From an uncultured Flavobacteriales bacterium (GTDB lineage Bacteria > Bacteroidota > Bacteroidia > Flavobacteriales > Vicingaceae): a stretch of DNA of 16,840 nt. Shown one piece after another: positions 1 through 6,783 of this stretch. Made by a program: the position numbers and the translations under genes. The stretch spans positions 1-16,840 of the forward strand of contig CAJXFJ010000002.1 of NCBI GenBank assembly GCA_913052515.1, written 5' to 3'. Position 1 is the first letter of the stretch. The number at the start of each line of letters is the position of its first letter. The notes below the pieces were generated by a model. The model worked only from the letters and a program-made list of their open reading frames with translations, made no database searches and had not been told where the DNA came from.

Positions 1-744
1 AAATCTTTTTATAAACTGAAATTAAAAGTTCGTCATAAGATTGTAGCTGATGGACTAGATGATGGCACTTTTGATGTAACCAATGTGGGTAGGCATTTAT
101 CCGCAAAAGAGTTTAATGAAGCCTTGAATGATCCAAACTCCATTGTGATTGATATGCGGAATCACTATGAAAGTGAAGTGGGGCATTTTGAAAATGCGAT
201 TTGCCCAGATGCCGATACATTTAGAGACGAATTGCCGCAAGTAGAGGAGATTTTAAAAGGGAAAGAAGATAAAAAAGTGCTGTTGTACTGTACGGGTGGA
301 ATTCGTTGTGAAAAAGCTTCAGCATACCTAAAACATAAGGGATTTCAAGATGTGAATCAACTGCATGGAGGAATCATAGATTATTACCGTCAGATTAAAG
401 ATGAAAATCTTGAGAATCGATTCAAAGGGAAAAACTTTGTTTTTGATGAGCGCTTGGGCGAACGAATTTCGACAGAGATAATTAGTGAATGTCATCAATG
501 TGGAAAGCCTTGCGATACACATACCAATTGCAAAAATGACGATTGTCATTTGCTGTTTATTCAATGTGACGAATGCGCTGAAAAAATGAATGGCTGCTGC
601 ACACCAGAATGCAAAGACATTGCAGCCTTGCCTGAAGAAGAACAAAGAAAATTGCGAAAAACAAATAAAAATAAGGCTAAGCGAAATGTGTATAAAAGTC
701 GATTGAGACCCGACCTTAAGCAGATTTTAGCAGACAAGAAATAA
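1..744 (+). CDS. trhO: tRNA uridine(34) hydroxylase TrhO (UPF0176), 3' part
   Basis: TrhO proteins (formerly YceA/UPF0176) use oxygen to hydroxylate U34 in the anticodon of certain tRNAs, a step toward wobble-base modification. The frame is open from base 1, so the gene enters from the left edge. The GTG at 85 is internal, because the residues before it ([13 protein letters not shown] and following) are family-typical. The 247 codons present are about 100 short of the roughly 350 usual for the family, so the N-terminal domain is missing. A rhodanese domain is visible, with the active-site loop CTGGIRC; the presumed catalytic Cys codon is at 289-291. A C-terminal Cys-rich segment follows (about 490-612, starting CHQC and ending CTPEC, ten Cys), typical of the family, then a basic tail rich in Lys and Arg. 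It ends with TAA at 742-744, 31 bases before hmgA, with no terminator between, so read-through into hmgA is possible. Confidence 0.93.
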   Translation, partial: KSFYKLKLKVRHKIVADGLDDGTFDVTNVGRHLSAKEFNEALNDPNSIVIDMRNHYESEVGHFENAICPDADTFRDELPQVEEILKGKEDKKVLLYCTGGIRCEKASAYLKHKGFQDVNQLHGGIIDYYRQIKDENLENRFKGKNFVFDERLGERISTEIISECHQCGKPCDTHTNCKNDDCHLLFIQCDECAEKMNGCCTPECKDIAALPEEEQRKLRKTNKNKAKRNVYKSRLRPDLKQILADKK

Positions 745-775
745 TGCCTAATTTCAAACAACCAAAAAATGAAAT

Positions 776-1939
776 ATGCCTTTTTATAGAAAATTAGGAA
801 AGATACCACATAAGCGCCACACGACTTTTAAAAAGGAAGATGGCTCTTTGCATTATGAGCAACTTTTTGGAACGGTTGGCTTTGATGGAATGTCCTCTTT
901 AATGTATCATTTACATCGTCCAACCATGGTGGTGGAGCATTTAGGATCTAAAAATGTGATGCCCAAAATTGCCGTTGAAAAGAATTTTAAATCAAGGAGA
1001 TTAATTGGGTTTGATGTAAAACCACAAGACGATTATTTAGAAAGCCGAGAGGCGATGCTGTGTAATAATGATTTAATTGTTGCTTTAGCGGCCCCTAAAA
1101 AATCGACTAAAGATTATTTTTATAAAAACACCGACTCTGATGAGGTTATATTTATCCATAAAGGGAGTGGAAAGCTTCGAACTTTTTTGGGAAATATTGA
1201 CTTCAAATATGGAGACTACCTCGTTATTCCAAGAGGAATGATTTATAAAATGGACTTTGATTCAGAAGATAATCGCCATTTTGTGGTAGAGTCTGCTAGT
1301 CCGATTTATACACCTAAGCGTTACCGAAATTGGTTTGGGCAATTGTTGGAGCACTCTCCTTATTGCGAAAGAGATTTTAGGACTCCGCAAGAGTTGGAAA
1401 CACATGATGAGAAAGGCGAATTCTTAATTAAAATCAAAAAAGAAGGGGTTATTCATGATTATGTCTATGCCTCTCACCCTTTTGATGTTGTAGGTTGGGA
1501 TGGCTTTAATTATCCGTATGCTTTCTCCATTCATGATTTTGAACCAATAACCGGTCGAGTACATCAACCACCACCTGTACATCAAACATTTGAGGCTGCT
1601 GGTTTTGTCATATGCTCATTTGTACCTCGTTTATACGATTACCATCCGGAGTCTATTCCAGCTCCCTACAATCATTCAAACATTGATTCGGATGAGGTTT
1701 TGTATTACGTAGATGGAGACTTTATGAGTAGAAATGATATTGCGCAAGGTCAGATTACCTTGCATCAGGCAGGAATTCCACATGGGCCGCACCCAGGAGC
1801 TTATGAGCGAAGTGTAGGGCAAAAAGAAACGGAAGAATTAGCGGTAATGGTGGATACATTTAAACCGCTTAAAGTAACAGAGAATGCATTAAAAATTGAT
1901 GACGGGAAGTATTATAAGAGTTGGATTGAGGATAGCTAG
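776..1939 (+). CDS. hmgA: Homogentisate 1,2-dioxygenase
   Basis: This Fe(II) enzyme opens the aromatic ring of homogentisate to maleylacetoacetate in cytoplasmic tyrosine/phenylalanine catabolism. The 387-residue protein starts MPFYRKLGKIPHKRH, a typical start for the Bacteroidota type. An overlapping ATG at 769 is out of frame and stops within seven codons, so ATG 776 is chosen. The C-terminal cupin carries the likely metal ligands: His300 and Glu307 in HSNIDSDE, and His336 in PHGPHPG. By position these match human HGD His335, Glu341 and His371; the first-to-last spacing is 36 in both, although the His-Glu spacing is one residue longer here. The motif VHQTFEAAGFVICSFVPR lies just upstream of the site. 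The protein is shorter than the human enzyme (about 445 residues), as in other bacterial short forms. It acts directly downstream of the hppD product, but hppD is separated from it by an unrelated small gene. Confidence 0.95.
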   Translation: MPFYRKLGKIPHKRHTTFKKEDGSLHYEQLFGTVGFDGMSSLMYHLHRPTMVVEHLGSKNVMPKIAVEKNFKSRRLIGFDVKPQDDYLESREAMLCNNDLIVALAAPKKSTKDYFYKNTDSDEVIFIHKGSGKLRTFLGNIDFKYGDYLVIPRGMIYKMDFDSEDNRHFVVESASPIYTPKRYRNWFGQLLEHSPYCERDFRTPQELETHDEKGEFLIKIKKEGVIHDYVYASHPFDVVGWDGFNYPYAFSIHDFEPITGRVHQPPPVHQTFEAAGFVICSFVPRLYDYHPESIPAPYNHSNIDSDEVLYYVDGDFMSRNDIAQGQITLHQAGIPHGPHPGAYERSVGQKETEELAVMVDTFKPLKVTENALKIDDGKYYKSWIEDS

Positions 1940-1970
1940 ATTAGAGAGTAAAGAAAAGAGAAAATAGATA
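1939..1970 (+). repeat. Left arm of imperfect inverted repeat flanking the four-helix-bundle gene
   Basis: This is a purine-rich stretch that begins GATTAGAGAG directly at the end of hmgA and continues as runs of AGA and AAAAGAG. It is roughly complementary, with gaps, to the pyrimidine-rich stretch after the small gene; the best-matching ends are GATTA here and TAATC at 2362-2366. The low base complexity means the match could partly be compositional. An AGCTA lies just outside each arm (1934-1938 and 2371-2375). Confidence 0.45.
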
Positions 1971-1975
1971 TTTAA

Positions 1976-2335
1976 GTGTCACAGAGATTAAGACATAATT
2001 ATAAGAACTTAAAAATTTGGAAAGTTGGTATAGAGATTGGAAATCAAATTTTTGATTTGAGTTCAAATTTTCCACCTGAAGAGAAATACAGCTTAACATC
2101 ACAAATTAATCGCTCTGCTATTTCTATTCCAAGCAATATTGCAGAAGGCTCTTCTAGAACAGATAAATCATTCTCTCGCATTATTGATATTTCATTGGGC
2201 TCATCCTTTGAATTAGGGACACAACTTATATTAGCAGAAAAAAGAAAATTTATAACAGAAAAAGAACTAAACCAAATTGAAGAGAAATTAGAAGAGTTTC
2301 AGAAAATGAGCATGGTCTTTCAGAATAGACTTTAG
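1976..2335 (+). CDS. Four-helix bundle protein (23S rRNA intervening-sequence family)
   Basis: This is a 119-residue protein of the S23/IVP four-helix-bundle family. Members are encoded inside 23S rRNA intervening sequences, or as stand-alone genes in many Bacteroidota; a related fold serves as the accessory protein of diversity-generating retroelements. The cellular role of stand-alone members is not settled. Family signatures are visible: YKNLKIWKVGIEI in helix 1, IPSNIAEGSSR between helices 2 and 3, LGSSFELGTQL in helix 3, and a charged C-terminal helix (about residues 90-117). An in-frame TAA (1973-1975) directly precedes GTG 1976, so this GTG is the earliest possible start; no clear ribosome binding site is seen. 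The gene splits hmgA from hppD, 36 and 39 bases from each, and both gaps consist of the flanking inverted-repeat material. No reverse transcriptase or template repeat is nearby, so a retroelement role is unlikely here. Confidence 0.9.
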   Translation: MSQRLRHNYKNLKIWKVGIEIGNQIFDLSSNFPPEEKYSLTSQINRSAISIPSNIAEGSSRTDKSFSRIIDISLGSSFELGTQLILAEKRKFITEKELNQIEEKLEEFQKMSMVFQNRL

Positions 2336-2366
2336 CTCTCTATTCTATACTCTCTTCTCTATAATC
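2336..2366 (+). repeat. Right arm of imperfect inverted repeat flanking the four-helix-bundle gene
   Basis: This is a pyrimidine-rich stretch, CTCTCTATTC followed by TATACTCTCTTCTCTATAATC, between the small gene's stop codon and hppD. Its reverse complement (starting GATTATAGAGAAGAGAG) resembles the stretch before the small gene. In an RNA the two arms could pair around the whole small gene, as the ends of rRNA intervening sequences do. Confidence 0.45.
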
Positions 2367-2374
2367 TTAAAGCT

Positions 2375-3532
2375 ATGAAGGAAATTAAATCAGTAGACTA
2401 CGGACTAGAAAAAATATTTGAAGGAGCGCAAGATTTCTTGCCGCTTTTAGGAACAGATTATGTGGAATTATATGTTGGAAATGCAAAGCAAGCCGCACAT
2501 TTTTATAAAACGGCTTTTGGATTTCAATCCTTTGCCTATAGTGGCTTAGAAACTGGTAATAAAGACACTGTTTCTTATGTACTTAAGCAAGATAAAATCC
2601 GCTTAATGCTTACTTCGCCTTTAAGTTCAAAAAGCCCAATAAACGAGCATATAGTTAAGCATGGCGACGGCGTTAAAATTGTGGCACTTTGGGTAGACGA
2701 TGCAAGAAAGTCATGGGAGGAAACAACCAAACGTGGAGCAAAATCTTATTTAGAACCAACAGTTTTAGAAGATGAGAACGGTGAAATTGTTAAAGCAGGT
2801 ATCTACACTTATGGCGAAACCGTTCACATGTTTGTAGAGCGTAAAAATTACAAAGGTGATTTTATGCCTGGCTTTAGAAAATGGGAATCCGATTACAAAC
2901 CTGAGTCAGTTGGTTTGAAGTTTATCGATCACATGGTAGGAAATGTAGGTTGGAATGAAATGAATACCTGGGTAAAATGGTATGAGGATGTGATGGGCTT
3001 TGTTAACTTCTTGTCTTTCGATGACAAACAAATTCATACTGAATATTCAGCTTTGATGAGTAAGGTAATGAGTAATGGAAACGGAAGAATTAAGTTTCCA
3101 ATCAATGAACCTGCTGAAGGAAAGAAAAGATCTCAAATTGAAGAATATTTAGATTTTTATGAAGGTCCAGGAGTACAACACATCGCTGTGGCAACAGATA
3201 ATATCATTGACACAGTTAGCAAATTGCGTTCAAGAGGTGTTGAGTTTTTGTCAACTCCGCCAGAAACATATTATGAGCAAGTGCCTTTAAGATTGGAAGA
3301 GCATGATCATGAATTGAGAGAAGATTTAGAAGTGCTGAAAGGATTAGGGATTATGGTAGATGCTGATGATGAGGGTTATTTATTGCAAATTTTTACCAAA
3401 CCAGTTCAAGATAGGCCAACCTTATTTTTTGAGATTATTCAACGAATGGGTGCTAGGGGATTTGGTGCAGGAAATTTTAAAGCCTTGTTTGAATCTATTG
3501 AGAGGGAGCAAGAACTTAGAGGAACATTGTAA
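2375..3532 (+). CDS. hppD: 4-hydroxyphenylpyruvate dioxygenase
   Basis: This Fe(II) enzyme converts 4-hydroxyphenylpyruvate to homogentisate, the substrate of the hmgA product, in the cytoplasm. The 385-residue protein has two vicinal-oxygen-chelate (glyoxalase-like) halves. The N-terminal half covers about residues 20-160 and starts near FLPLLGTDYVELYVGNAKQA. The catalytic C-terminal half covers about residues 180-370. The metal triad is visible: His186 in FIDHMVGNV, His269 in GVQHIAVAT and Glu353 in FFEIIQR. The spacing is close to that of Pseudomonas HPPD (His161, His240, Glu322). The conserved C-terminal tail GARGFGAGNFKALFESIEREQ is intact. The ATG lies 39 bases after the four-helix-bundle gene in pyrimidine-rich DNA with no Shine-Dalgarno sequence or recognisable promoter, so transcription probably comes from upstream through hmgA. 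A terminator follows directly. Confidence 0.96.
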   Translation: MKEIKSVDYGLEKIFEGAQDFLPLLGTDYVELYVGNAKQAAHFYKTAFGFQSFAYSGLETGNKDTVSYVLKQDKIRLMLTSPLSSKSPINEHIVKHGDGVKIVALWVDDARKSWEETTKRGAKSYLEPTVLEDENGEIVKAGIYTYGETVHMFVERKNYKGDFMPGFRKWESDYKPESVGLKFIDHMVGNVGWNEMNTWVKWYEDVMGFVNFLSFDDKQIHTEYSALMSKVMSNGNGRIKFPINEPAEGKKRSQIEEYLDFYEGPGVQHIAVATDNIIDTVSKLRSRGVEFLSTPPETYYEQVPLRLEEHDHELREDLEVLKGLGIMVDADDEGYLLQIFTKPVQDRPTLFFEIIQRMGARGFGAGNFKALFESIEREQELRGTL

Positions 3533-3544
3533 TTTACATATACT

Positions 3545-3576
3545 AAGGGTCGCTTTTAGCGGCCCTTTCATTTTTT
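3545..3576 (+). terminator. Intrinsic terminator after hppD
   Basis: The stem is AAGGGTCGC (3545-3553) and GCGGCCCTT (3559-3567) with loop TTTTA. It has nine pairs including one G-T wobble and is followed by TCATTTTTT. It lies 13 bases after the hppD stop and should end the tyrosine operon. The T-run overlaps the first possible start codon of the next gene. Confidence 0.85.
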
Positions 3577-3961
3577 GAATTTGAAAGTATTTGATTTAGA
3601 AAAAATAAATCTTGTTTTTAGAGAAGATAAGATTGTTGAGATTCGAGTGAAGGATTATAATGTCATTACCATTGATGATGCAAAAGAACAATACGAACTC
3701 ATAGAAGAGCATATGCCCAATCAAAAAGTGTGCATGCTTATTGTACCTGGTATTCATACCACTATTTCCACAAACATCATCAGCTTTGTAAATAGCAAAA
3801 AGTGTATCCAAAAATCAAAAGCCGAAGCTGTAGTGCTGAATAATTTAGCCAACCGGATTACTTATAACTTCTTGAGTAAGTTCTCTAGTAGAAAGATGAA
3901 AGGTTTTGATTGTGAGGAAAAGGCATTGGAGTGGCTTAAGCAAGAGCAAGTTTTTGTATAA
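3575..3961 (+). CDS. STAS/SpoIIAA-like hypothetical protein
   Basis: This is a small soluble protein of up to 128 residues with the alternating strand/helix pattern of STAS-like folds. Strand VEIRVKDYNVITIDDAK is followed by helix YELIEEH, strand VCMLIVPGIH, a helix around NIISFVNSKKC, strand AEAVVLNNL and a C-terminal helix with EEKALEWLKQ. Small Bacteroidota proteins with this pattern (AxAxVxxxLxxRIxxNFxxxF, then EExALxWL) are known, mostly without assigned function; I infer the fold, not a role. No signal peptide or membrane segment is seen. The start is uncertain: the frame is blocked by TAG at 3557 and contains no ATG before residue 49, so TTG 3575 or TTG 3581 are the candidates. Both lie in or directly after the hppD terminator, so expression would need terminator read-through or a promoter inside hppD. 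Confidence 0.72.
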   Translation: MNLKVFDLEKINLVFREDKIVEIRVKDYNVITIDDAKEQYELIEEHMPNQKVCMLIVPGIHTTISTNIISFVNSKKCIQKSKAEAVVLNNLANRITYNFLSKFSSRKMKGFDCEEKALEWLKQEQVFV

Positions 3962-4070
3962 ATCTTGCTTTAATTCTATCTATTAAGACAATATTGAATT
4001 AACAAGGAATTAAGCTGTTGAATCTTTATATGTCAGTATTTTAACGGACTCATTTAAGATGATTACCCTA

Positions 4071-4101
4071 TTTCTAGCTGATTTTCAGTCATATATTTTT
4101 G
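4071..4101 (+). promoter_or_regulatory. Bacteroidota-type promoter for the GloVer-repeat gene
   Basis: TTTC (4071-4074) and TATTTTTG (4094-4101) are separated by exactly 19 bases. They match the Bacteroidota sigma-ABfr pattern TTTG-N19-TAnnTTTG with one mismatch in the -33 box and none in the -7 box. Transcription would begin a few bases later, giving a very short leader before ATG 4118. The rest of 3962-4070 holds no gene that I can see. Confidence 0.6.
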
Positions 4102-4110
4102 TCTGAAAAT
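4081..4110 (+). repeat. Inverted repeat spanning the -7 box (possible operator)
   Basis: Perfect 8-base arms ATTTTCAG (4081-4088) and CTGAAAAT (4103-4110) are separated by 14 bases that contain the predicted -7 box. A dimeric repressor binding here would block RNA polymerase. No protein can be assigned; AT-rich DNA makes chance matches fairly common. Confidence 0.45.
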
Positions 4111-4117
4111 TAAAAAG

Positions 4118-6568
4118 ATGAAAAAAGTACTATTCGCTATTTGTGCAATAATTTCAATTTCAATAACAGCACAACCAAGTTTTCTAGGAATGAATAATAG
4201 CTTAGCTAAACATTGGAATGGCAACATTTTTAGTGTGGATGTTGCAAGCAATTCTATGCAAACGGAGTATGATTTTTTCATGTTTGAAGGAAGTAGTTAT
4301 AAAGGAACACTGATTGAATTTAATAACAAACTGTATGGTGTGACCTCTCAAGGGAATGGACATTTTACTGGAGTAATTTATTCTTATGATTTATCAACTG
4401 GTAAATACGAACAACATTACCAATTTAACAATGCGACAGATGGTAGTGGTCCGCGAGCAGGTATGATATTAGTCAACAATAAACTTTATGGCACAACGTA
4501 TGGAGGTGGAGTAAATCTTGATGGTGTAATATTTGAATTTGACCCTGCAACAAATCAGTACACCAAGCTACATGATTTTGATAATACAAATGGAAAAGGA
4601 CCATTGGGTGCTTTACTACATGCTAACAATGGATTGCTTTATGGTATGACACAATATGGAGGGTCTAACTCAGATGGAGTAGTTTTTAGTTATAATCTTT
4701 CAACTTCTACTTTTACTAAACTTCAAGATTTAGCTGCTTCAACTACAGGAGAGAGACCTTCTGGAGCATTAATGCAGGCTTCAAATGGATTGCTTTATGG
4801 TCTTACAGAATTTGGTGGTTCAAATTCACGAGGTACCATGTTCACTTTTAATACCAATACAAACAGTTTTTCAGTCATACATAATTTTATAGCTGGACAA
4901 CCCGATAATCCTGAAGGGACGCTTTTCGAAGCTTCGAATGGCAAATTATATGGTATAGCCGGTGGGGAAATTTTTGAATGGAACATTACAACTTCTACTT
5001 TTACAAAGAAAGTGGCATCTGGTAGCAATTTAAGTCTATATGGAGACTTTATAGAGCCAACCACAGGAATGTTATATGCTTTAGGCCAAAACCAAAGAAT
5101 TATCAGATATGATTTAGCTATGGACACACTTGGTCTGGCCGCCAATCCAAACTACACATCTATTAATAACAACTACGGTAGCAATACGGCAACACATGGA
5201 AGATTATCAACTGGCTCCTTAATAAAAGCTTCGAACAATAATTTATATGGGGTTTCTTACGATGGAGGAATTGCTGGAGATGGTGTTTTCTTTGAATATG
5301 ATATGACACTTGATAGCATGTCAACTAAATTTCACTTCGGTGAAAGAGAGGCAAGCATGGCAAACGGTACTTTAGTTAGAGCAAGTAATGGAAAGTACTA
5401 TGGGTGTAGCCGTGAAGGAGGGAATGATAACGAAGGTGTCTTTTTCGAATTTGATGAATCTACGAGAACTTATAGAACAGTCTACCATTTTCATGATTCG
5501 ATAGGTGCTGTTAAGCCGGTTAACCTGCTTGAAGAAAATGGGGTGATTTATGGCTTAGGCAGTGGAACCTTTGGAAACTTGAGTGGAAATCGATTTGTCA
5601 TTTTTAAATATAATGTGGCACAAGATGCTGTTAGTTTTAGTGCAAAGACCTTGGGTAATTTAGCTTATCAAGGACCTGCTAGCCAAGGGTTTATAAAGGC
5701 CACTAATGGTCATCTTTATGCTCTAACAAGTTCTAGTATTATACATTATGAATTAGCAACTGATTCAATAATTATTGATCATACTTTTTCAGGAATCAGT
5801 GATGTTAGAGATTGTAGAGGTAGACTAATGCAAGCTTCAAACGGATTGCTATATGGAACTAGCCGGTCTGGTGGTGTTTATAGAGATGGTACATTTTTTA
5901 GCTACGACATAGTTGCCGATACAGCACACATTGAACAAAGCTTGTATCCAGGTATTGGTGAAGCGTCTACTAGTACACCTGTTCAGGCTGGAAATGGTAA
6001 AATTTACTTTACAGCCTACGAAGGAGGTAACTACTCTGATGGAACTATGTTAGAGCATGATCCAATTAGCAGAACTACCGTAAGAAAGCAGAATTTCAGA
6101 ACATCTAACAATGGGAGATGGCCTTCAGGACATTTGACATTAGCATCTGATGGAAATATTTATGGTATTGTCACTGATGGGGGATCTGCAGGTCATGATG
6201 GCGCGATTTATAAGTATCAACCAGGTACTACATCCATTACAACTGTTGTAACCTATTCAGGTATTGAAGGAGATCCCTTTGTGAATAACGGATTGATAGA
6301 ATATACGAGAACATTCACAACCTTAGAAGACAAAAAAATCGAAGAAAATTTATTTTCAATGTTCCCAAATCCTTCTAGTTCAGCGCTAAATATAATTTCT
6401 GAAAGTGGAATAAAAACCGTACACATATTGAATTTATTAGGACAAACCGTATTTGAAAGTGAATACAACCAAAACCAAGTTAGGATTAACCTTGAGTCTA
6501 TTCCAAATGGAAACTATGTGGTAGTTGTAAATAGAACAAGAGCACAGAAATTAATTATTCAGCACTAA
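4118..6568 (+). CDS. Secreted GloVer-repeat protein with T9SS sorting domain
   Basis: This 816-residue protein is probably exported across the outer membrane and attached to the cell surface or released by the type IX secretion system. A signal peptide covers about residues 1-19 (MKKVLFAICAIISISITAQ). From about 60 to 710 run tandem repeats of roughly 50-65 residues, with the theme xxNGLLYGxTxxGGxxxxGxxFxYDxxTxxxxxxxxF. This matches the choice-of-anchor tandem repeat (GloVer, TIGR03803 type), likely a beta-propeller-like or beta-rich fold. Clear copies contain NNKLYGTTYGGG, NNGLLYGMTQYGGSN, SNGLLYGLTEFGGSN and SNGLLYGTSRSGG. The C-terminus (about 743-816) is a type A sorting domain, with MFPNPSSSALNI, the strand VHILNLLGQTVFE and the end GNYVVVVNRTRAQKLIIQH. 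Some repeat boundaries are nearly identical in DNA (for example 4768 and 5834), suggesting internal duplication. The gene is monocistronic, with its own promoter and a strong terminator. No enzymatic motif is seen; the substrate or binding role is unknown. Confidence 0.9.
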   Translation: MKKVLFAICAIISISITAQPSFLGMNNSLAKHWNGNIFSVDVASNSMQTEYDFFMFEGSSYKGTLIEFNNKLYGVTSQGNGHFTGVIYSYDLSTGKYEQHYQFNNATDGSGPRAGMILVNNKLYGTTYGGGVNLDGVIFEFDPATNQYTKLHDFDNTNGKGPLGALLHANNGLLYGMTQYGGSNSDGVVFSYNLSTSTFTKLQDLAASTTGERPSGALMQASNGLLYGLTEFGGSNSRGTMFTFNTNTNSFSVIHNFIAGQPDNPEGTLFEASNGKLYGIAGGEIFEWNITTSTFTKKVASGSNLSLYGDFIEPTTGMLYALGQNQRIIRYDLAMDTLGLAANPNYTSINNNYGSNTATHGRLSTGSLIKASNNNLYGVSYDGGIAGDGVFFEYDMTLDSMSTKFHFGEREASMANGTLVRASNGKYYGCSREGGNDNEGVFFEFDESTRTYRTVYHFHDSIGAVKPVNLLEENGVIYGLGSGTFGNLSGNRFVIFKYNVAQDAVSFSAKTLGNLAYQGPASQGFIKATNGHLYALTSSSIIHYELATDSIIIDHTFSGISDVRDCRGRLMQASNGLLYGTSRSGGVYRDGTFFSYDIVADTAHIEQSLYPGIGEASTSTPVQAGNGKIYFTAYEGGNYSDGTMLEHDPISRTTVRKQNFRTSNNGRWPSGHLTLASDGNIYGIVTDGGSAGHDGAIYKYQPGTTSITTVVTYSGIEGDPFVNNGLIEYTRTFTTLEDKKIEENLFSMFPNPSSSALNIISESGIKTVHILNLLGQTVFESEYNQNQVRINLESIPNGNYVVVVNRTRAQKLIIQH

Positions 6569-6593
6569 GACAATCTTCTATTCATTCTTCAAT

Positions 6594-6623
6594 AAAAAGT
6601 CGAGTAAACACTCGACTTTTTTT
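6594..6623 (+). terminator. Intrinsic terminator after the GloVer-repeat gene
   Basis: A perfect 12-pair stem AAAAAGTCGAGT (6594-6605) and ACTCGACTTTTT (6610-6621) has loop AAAC and runs into further T. The A-run/T-run ends make it potentially active on both strands, but no gene on the opposite strand needs it. Confidence 0.92.
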
Positions 6624-6729
6624 GATTGCTAACTTTGTATTTATTGAAATCTCTAATAAGAATAAAGTCAATGTATAGTAGCTGACTATTATACTTGGAC
6701 TAGGTTTCTTCTGACTTAATCACCTTTTT

Positions 6730-6770
6730 AGAATAGTAAATTATTTTCATAGCAAATGCTTTACTATTCT
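6730..6770 (+). repeat. 11-bp perfect inverted repeat upstream of the propeller/LuxR regulator
   Basis: Arms AGAATAGTAAA (6730-6740) and TTTACTATTCT (6760-6770) match perfectly across a 19-base spacer, ending 13 bases before the ATG at 6784. It may be an operator, possibly for autoregulation, since the next gene encodes a LuxR-type DNA-binding protein. It could instead be a leader-RNA hairpin masking the start region. A smaller related repeat, ATAGT-N5-ACTAT, lies at 6675-6689. No convincing TTTG-N19-TAnnTTTG promoter was found in 6624-6783; TATACTTG (6690-6697) and TATTCTTG (6765-6772) each fit the -7 box with one mismatch but lack a -33 partner. Confidence 0.6.
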
Positions 6771-6783
6771 TGTAATAGAAATT

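Noticed and set aside
85..87. GTG at 85 as the start of the first gene
   Set aside because: The frame is open to base 1 and the upstream residues ([13 protein letters not shown]) are typical of the TrhO family interior, so the gene is truncated by the window.
1976..2335. Diversity-generating retroelement accessory (Avd) gene
   Set aside because: The fold family is related, but no reverse transcriptase, template/variable repeat pair or variable target gene lies next to it; hmgA and hppD are the neighbours.
3360..3578. Plus-strand 72-codon frame overlapping the end of hppD
   Set aside because: It is out of frame with the conserved hppD C-terminus containing the iron-binding Glu353, and runs through the terminator.
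3938..3970. Inverted repeat AAGCAAG/CTTGCTT at the end of the STAS-like gene
   Set aside because: The 19-base loop and lack of a proper T-run make it a poor terminator; only a weak hairpin at best.
4795..5145. Minus-strand frame of 116 codons inside the GloVer-repeat gene
   Set aside because: It is a shadow of repetitive + strand coding sequence; the + strand reading has regular repeats, a signal peptide and a sorting domain.
4500..6100. CRISPR-like or satellite repeat array in the GloVer-repeat gene
   Set aside because: The near-identical DNA segments are in frame and spaced as protein repeats in a coding sequence; they are too divergent and irregular for a CRISPR array.
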